A DNA stretch of 6,381 bases, taken from contig DGZL01000075.1 in NCBI GenBank assembly GCA_002398515.1, positions 1 to 6,381 on the forward strand. The letters are read 5' to 3'. This DNA comes from Firmicutes bacterium UBA4981 (GTDB lineage: Bacteria > Bacillota > SHA-98 > UBA4971). Positions 6,196 to 6,381 of the stretch are shown in pieces. Position 1 is the first letter of the stretch, and each line of letters begins with the position of its first letter. Position numbers and translations under genes: made by a program. Below the pieces are notes generated by a model. It searched no databases. It was not told the DNA's origin and worked only from the letters and a program-made list of their open reading frames with translations.

Positions 6196-6224
6196 AGATT
6201 ACCATAGAAAACCACGGAAATCAA
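6196..6224 (-). promoter_or_regulatory. candidate promoter of the toxin-antitoxin operon
   Basis: On the minus strand TTGATT (6219-6224) is followed by a 17-base spacer and TAATCT (6196-6201), preceded by TGG, which fits an extended -10 TGN. Transcription would start near 6189, giving a leader of about 40 bases that contains the ribosome-binding-site palindrome. The -35 matches consensus at four of six positions and the -10 at three, so it is plausible rather than certain. Confidence 0.4.
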
Positions 6225-6295
6225 CGCGGCTACGGACGTTTAAGTGAACGTCATTATCGCGGTCGTATTGAATGCTGCCAATCAGTTCTTACGGG

Positions 6296-6381
6296 TTATT
6301 CAAGGTAGGCTTTGGTGACTGCGTCACCCTCTCGGAAGTCTGATACAGCGCCTGAAGCCACAACACGTCCTGAACGAAGGA
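6296..6381 (-). CDS. C-terminal end of a probable ABC transporter ATP-binding protein (5' part outside window)
   Basis: Only 27 codons are visible, ending at TAA (6296-6298). They read LRSGRVVASGAVSDFREGDA and then VTKAYLE. The pattern of a 'GRVV.SG' strand, a short acidic linker and a terminal '(V/A)..AYL(E/G)' is characteristic of branched-chain amino-acid ABC transporter ATPases (LivF/LivG type), where it forms the last strand and helix. The catalytic Walker motifs lie outside the window, so the identification rests on the C-terminus alone. It ends 147 bases before the antitoxin start and on the same strand, but there is no sign that it shares an operon with it. Confidence 0.5.
   Translation of the reverse strand, partial: LRSGRVVASGAVSDFREGDAVTKAYLE

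Noticed and set aside
6314..6328. Perfect palindrome GGTGAC-TGC-GTCACC.
   Set aside because: It falls inside the codons for Gly-Asp-Ala-Val-Thr of the ABC-transporter-like C-terminus, so coding explains it well enough; no other support for a site.
6289..6381. Alternative minus-strand open frame of 30 codons at the right edge.
   Set aside because: Its sequence shows no family pattern, whereas the neighbouring frame ending at 6296 has a recognisable ABC ATPase-like C-terminus.

Overview
Every gene I can support in this window lies on the minus strand, so transcription runs from high to low coordinates. Strong Gram-positive-type Shine-Dalgarno sequences (GGAGG, AGGAGAT, GAGGTGAT) at short, regular spacing, moderate base composition and the gene families present suggest an anaerobic Firmicute (Clostridia or Negativicutes-like). 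That placement is inferred from style, not from a marker gene.

Layout in transcription order. (1) 6381-6296: the last 27 codons of a protein whose C-terminus resembles ABC-transporter ATPases of the branched-chain amino-acid (LivF) type. (2) 6148-5349: a two-gene module with a 4-base ATGA overlap, namely a Phd/YefM-like antitoxin and a RelE/ParE-like toxin. It has its own candidate promoter, and a perfect inverted repeat encloses the antitoxin ribosome-binding site. A weak candidate terminator follows at about 5250. (3) 5348-4962: a 387-base gene-free region with several short palindromes and a possible promoter. (4) 4961-2417: a DcuC-type membrane transporter, then 22 bases later an M20-family Zn-dependent amidohydrolase of the N-carbamoyl-L-amino-acid hydrolase / allantoate amidohydrolase group. 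(5) 2416-2205: an intergenic region with a GC-rich, almost fully palindromic 58-base element and a candidate promoter. (6) 2204-1: a cytoplasmic CapA-family (poly-gamma-glutamate capsule protein-like) putative metallophosphoesterase, then 45 bases later an M20D amidohydrolase resembling p-aminobenzoyl-glutamate hydrolase subunit A (AbgA), cut by the window edge.

How the genes may work together: a dicarboxylate-type carrier next to two different M20 amidohydrolases suggests uptake and hydrolysis of an N-substituted amino acid or dicarboxylate (N-carbamoyl-, N-acyl- or pABA-glutamate-like). The CapA-like protein adds a second link to glutamate amides. This substrate theme is inference; the protein families themselves are well supported by motifs. 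The toxin-antitoxin module looks like an independent accessory insertion between the ABC-transporter end and the catabolic genes.
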